A stretch of DNA of 64,000 nucleotides from Acidobacteriota bacterium (GTDB lineage Bacteria > Acidobacteriota > Terriglobia > Bryobacterales > Bryobacteraceae): the NCBI GenBank assembly GCA_025353165.1, contig JANXRE010000048.1, positions 1 to 64,000 of the forward strand, in the 5' to 3' direction. Below the pieces are notes generated by a model. That model ran no database searches. It was not told where the DNA came from and saw nothing but the letters and a program-made list of their open reading frames with translations. The first letter of the stretch is position 1. The number at the start of each line of letters is the position of its first letter. The translations under genes and the position numbers were made by a program. This document shows positions 61,188 through 64,000 of the stretch, piece by piece.

Positions 61188-61805
61188 TTATTCGGACGGC
61201 GCGCTCGCGGGGGCGCTTTCCCGCATGCGCGCCAGAGATCGCAAGGCGAGCAGGCGGACCTTGGGGTCGGCATCGGCGCGGAGCCGGTGAGCCAGGGGAA
61301 GGAAACACCGGTCCGCCAAATGCCCAAGCGCCCACGCCGCGCTGGCGCGGAAGATCGGATCGGGATGGTGGGCCATGGCTTCGAGTGCTTCGGCGCCGGC
61401 GCGATCGCCAATCCTGTGCAGCCCGACCGCGGCGTTGGCGGCCACCCGGTTGTGGGCGTCCTTAGTGGCCCGGCGCAGCAGCGCCGCCGCATAGGACGAC
61501 CGCATCCCCCACATGGATTCGACGGCGTTGGCCCGCACCCGGTCGTTATCGTCCGCGAGAGCCCGCTCGAAACACGCCACGTTCTGGCTGGCGCGGCCCA
61601 TCACCAAAACCGCTTTGGATCGAACCTGCGGATCGGGATGGTGGAGGAAAGGAGCGATCACCGGCAGCAGTCTGGTCGCGTCACCCGTCGCAACCAGCAT
61701 GTTCAGGGTCTGGAGGAGCTGGTCTTGCAGATCGAGCCGCCGGCTGACGTCTTGCACCAGCGTAGCGATCTCACGAATGTCGTCCGTGTTCGTGCCAGGG
61801 CTCAC
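61188..61805 (-). CDS. HEAT-repeat protein
   Basis: 205 residues. At least four HEAT/PBS-lyase units: HHPDPQVRSKAVLVMGRASQ, ADDNDRVRANAVESMWGMRS, KDAHNRVAANAAVGLHRIGD, HHPDPIFRASAAWALGHLAD and ADPKVRLLALRSLARM. No signal peptide, so cytoplasmic. HEAT proteins act as scaffolds. It lies 10 bp upstream of the M1 peptidase on the same strand. Confidence 0.8.
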   Translation of the reverse strand: MSPGTNTDDIREIATLVQDVSRRLDLQDQLLQTLNMLVATGDATRLLPVIAPFLHHPDPQVRSKAVLVMGRASQNVACFERALADDNDRVRANAVESMWGMRSSYAAALLRRATKDAHNRVAANAAVGLHRIGDRAGAEALEAMAHHPDPIFRASAAWALGHLADRCFLPLAHRLRADADPKVRLLALRSLARMRESAPASAPSE

Positions 61806-61880
61806 GCCTGTTCTTATCGGACAAAAACGTTCGCGGGAAGAGATCTTTCACGGACCGGCATGGTCATTTCCCGGCAGGCA

Positions 61881-63583
61881 CTAAGGCTTGGCCCCGTAAA
61901 CGGTCTTGCCACCGACAATCGTCCACAAGACTTTTGTATCGCGTGCCTCTTCGGCGGTACCCGTCAGCACATCGCGATCCAGCAGAGCGAAGTCCGCCTG
62001 CTTGCCCGGAGCGATCGACCCGATTCTGTCCTGCTCTTTTAGCGCGCGGGCAGCATTCCGGGTGTAGGCATACAGCATCGCCTCACGCGGAACACGCTGG
62101 CTCGCATCCAGCACTCCCTCCGGCCCCTTGCGCGTTTCAGCCTGGTAAATCGCCTGGAAGACGTTGGCGGTGGAAACCGGCCAGTCGCTGGCGCCTGCGA
62201 GGATGCCGCCTTCGTCCAGCACCGACCGCGCCGGATATTGCCACTCGTACAGGGCGGGATCGAGGTGGGGTTTCACCAGCTCGATGGTGTCCGTTCCCGC
62301 GCTCGCCCAGTAGAGCTGGAAGGACGCGATCACGCCGAGTTCGTGGAAGCGCGGAATATCCTCCGGCCGGATCAGCTGCAGGTGCGTAATGGTATGCGGC
62401 AAGCCGGAGTCTCCGTTCGCCTTGCGGGCCGCTTGGATACCGTTCAGCGCCTCTGTTACCGCCTGGTCGCCGATGGCGTGAACATGACGATCATTCCCTG
62501 CTTGTCGGCGGCGGCCGCAATTTTCGCGAACTCCGCGGGATCGAACAGCTGCTCGCCGTTCTTCCCGCTGGTGCGATAGGGCTTGGAGAGAACCGCCGTC
62601 TGTGAGGGGTATTCCAGGACGCCGTCCGCAAATACCTTGATGCCTACAATCCTGGCTCCAGGCACATCCTGGAAGCGTTCCCGCCATTCCAGCGCCGCCG
62701 CTAGCTGACGCTCCGGATGCCCCTCCTTGAAGTCGATTACCGGCAGCGCCGCAACATGCGAATTCAACTCGCCACGCTCATCCAAACTGCGGTAGCTCGC
62801 CAGGGTGTCCGCGCTGACGGAAGGGTCGAGCCACGCCGTGATTCCCAGACCATGCAGGTGTTGCGCCGCCGCGCGCGCAGCCGCAAGCATGCGCTCCTTG
62901 TCCGGCCTGGGAACTAGGGCGCTAACCTTATCCACACCCGCATCCACCAGGAAACCGTTCGGCTCAAGATCCGGGTCCAAGCCGTAGTACCCCCGACGCA
63001 CCGCATCGAGGCCGCCGATCAGTTGCCTGTCGATCCCCGCCCGCTTGAGCAGCGCCTTATTCGCCCATGCCGTGTGGCCGTCCATCCCCCGGAGCAGGAC
63101 CGGCTGATGCGCATAGCTACCTGCGTTGAAGCGATCGTTCAGTTCCTTGTTCTTCGACCAGAAGGCCAGCGGGATTCCGCTTACGGTCAGAATGTCCCCT
63201 TGCATTCCCCGGCCGCTCTGCTTCGCCGCGGCGGCAAACGCCGCCAGTTCATCCACGGAACTCGCGTTCTCCCCGATATCCGCCGAGATCAGGGAGAGCC
63301 CGCCCTCCACCGCGTGACAATGGCTGTCGATCAACCCCGGCGCCAGGAAATTACCCTTGAGGTCGATCATTTCCGCGCCGCCCGTCACCGTCTTGGCCAC
63401 GTCGCGTCGATTGCCGACGGCCACGATCTTGTCGCCGCGGATCGCCACCGCCTCGGCATAAGGATGCCCGGGTTCCGCCGTGAAGATCTTGCCGTTATAG
63501 AACACCCGCTCGTCCGCTGCGCCGGCGACGCCTGGAAGACAAGCACACAGCAGCAACGGGAACACGCGCCTGGACAAGGACAT
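61881..63583 (-). pseudogene. YtcJ-like amidohydrolase, one-base frameshift
   Basis: A signal peptide (MSLSRRVFPLLLCACLPGVAG) and the amidohydrolase N-terminus (FLAPGLIDSHCHAVEGGLSL) start at 63583. The frame is good through LFDPAEFAKIAAAADKQGMIV. At about 62485 one C is missing (GTC-ATGTTCAC instead of GTCCATGTTCAC), which loses HVHAIGDQAVTEALNG. That motif resumes in another frame and runs to ASDWPVSTANVFQAI and GKQADFALLDRDVLTG at 61881. Only one base separates it from an intact secreted metal-dependent amidohydrolase, so sequence error is possible. Confidence 0.85.
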
Positions 63584-63667
63584 TACCCTCCACCTCGAAA
63601 CGATCTTACATCGGTGGAGCGCCGGCGCTACGATTCCTAGGACCCGCGGCCGCCCGGCCAGGGTGGC

Positions 63668-64000
63668 TACGTGCCGGTTCCCATCAACGGCCCGGTGAAT
63701 GGGGATGTGAAGGTGACGCCGACCGCACAGCTCGCGCCCGCGGCTAGCGATGCCGGACAGTTGTTACTCTCCGCGAACTCCGGCTGGTTTGCTCCCGCGA
63801 TACGGACGTTGTAGACGGAGGCCGCTCTCTTTCGAGGCGTTGTTCACGGGGATGGTCTGAGGCTGGCTGGTGGTTCCCGTCGGCTGGCTGGGGAACGTCA
63901 AGCTGGCGGGAAAGACGCTGATGACGGTGGCGACGGCAGTGAGCGCTGTGGTTTGCGGGCTGCCGGCGGCGTTGTCAGAGATCTGGATGGAGGCGGATTT
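63668..64000 (-). pseudogene. Choice-of-anchor-D-like protein, C-terminal part, frameshifted (partial)
   Basis: The frame enters from the right edge on the minus strand: SIQISDNAAGSPQTTALTAV, SLTFPSQPTGTTSQPQTI. Near 63815 an extra base shifts the frame; the other frame gives ASVYNVRIAGANQPEFAESN, NCPASLAAGASCAVGVTFT and ends GPLMGTGT-stop at 63668. These are Ig-like ASPM/SPD-2/Hydin-type repeats of large secreted proteins in acidobacteria. The start lies beyond the window. Confidence 0.7.

Overview
The window looks like chromosomal DNA from an Acidobacteriota bacterium of the Bryobacterales/Solibacter type. This is an inference from gene content. The pointers are a very large Oar-like TonB-dependent receptor with an N-terminal carboxypeptidase-regulatory domain, several proteins of the Solibacter-type secreted family (TIGR03437-like), many secreted peptidases (S9, S46, M1), Gfo/Idh/MocA oxidoreductases paired with xylose-isomerase-like TIM barrels, FG-GAP and BNR propellers, and uniformly high GC. 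No phage, plasmid, rRNA or CRISPR locus is visible; one tRNA-Ser(GCU) is present.

Layout. 0-5 kb: propeller tail, secreted carboxypeptidase-regulatory protein, then a translationally coupled pair of a polytopic membrane protein and a GH46 chitosanase-like enzyme with a peptidoglycan-binding domain. 5-14 kb: VapBC-type pair, TonB receptor, TPR protein, a coupled BNR/MoaD-like/coiled-coil operon and a doubly frameshifted TIGR03437-type gene. 14-20 kb: secreted six-hairpin-like protein, tRNA, homoserine dehydrogenase and the pyrR-pyrB-pyrC operon. 20-26 kb: a four-gene sugar operon (cupin-like isomerase, TIM barrel, two Gfo/Idh/MocA) divergent from an FG-GAP protein. 26-35 kb: S9 peptidase, BrnTA with a broken toxin, mutY, a thiol-disulfide protein and decayed genes. 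36-41 kb: LysR regulator divergent from leuA-leuB-leuC-leuD. 41-44 kb: an OpuC-like glycine betaine ABC transporter. 44-47.4 kb: a graveyard with a frameshifted GH130, a broken membrane gene, a gene split by an internal inversion and a broken PIN/Phd pair. 47.5-54 kb: S46 peptidase and a second sugar module (Gfo/Idh, TIM barrel, receiver-DUF3052 fusion, MFS sugar porter). 54-64 kb: GT39-like membrane protein, aldo/keto reductase, Spy-like protein, anti-sigma factor and ECF sigma in one run, an M1 peptidase, a HEAT protein, a frameshifted amidohydrolase and a truncated choice-of-anchor protein.

The most distinctive non-coding signal is a bipartite palindromic repeat found about a dozen times: a 9-bp stem around GTCGCCA/TGGCGAC followed by a GCACGCAC/GTGCGTGC stem. 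Some copies carry paired compensatory changes, some occur as facing pairs, some sit beside truncated genes, and two lie at the 5' ends of genes where they appear to supply start codons or N-terminal residues. Core biosynthetic genes are all intact, while at least nine accessory genes carry small indels.
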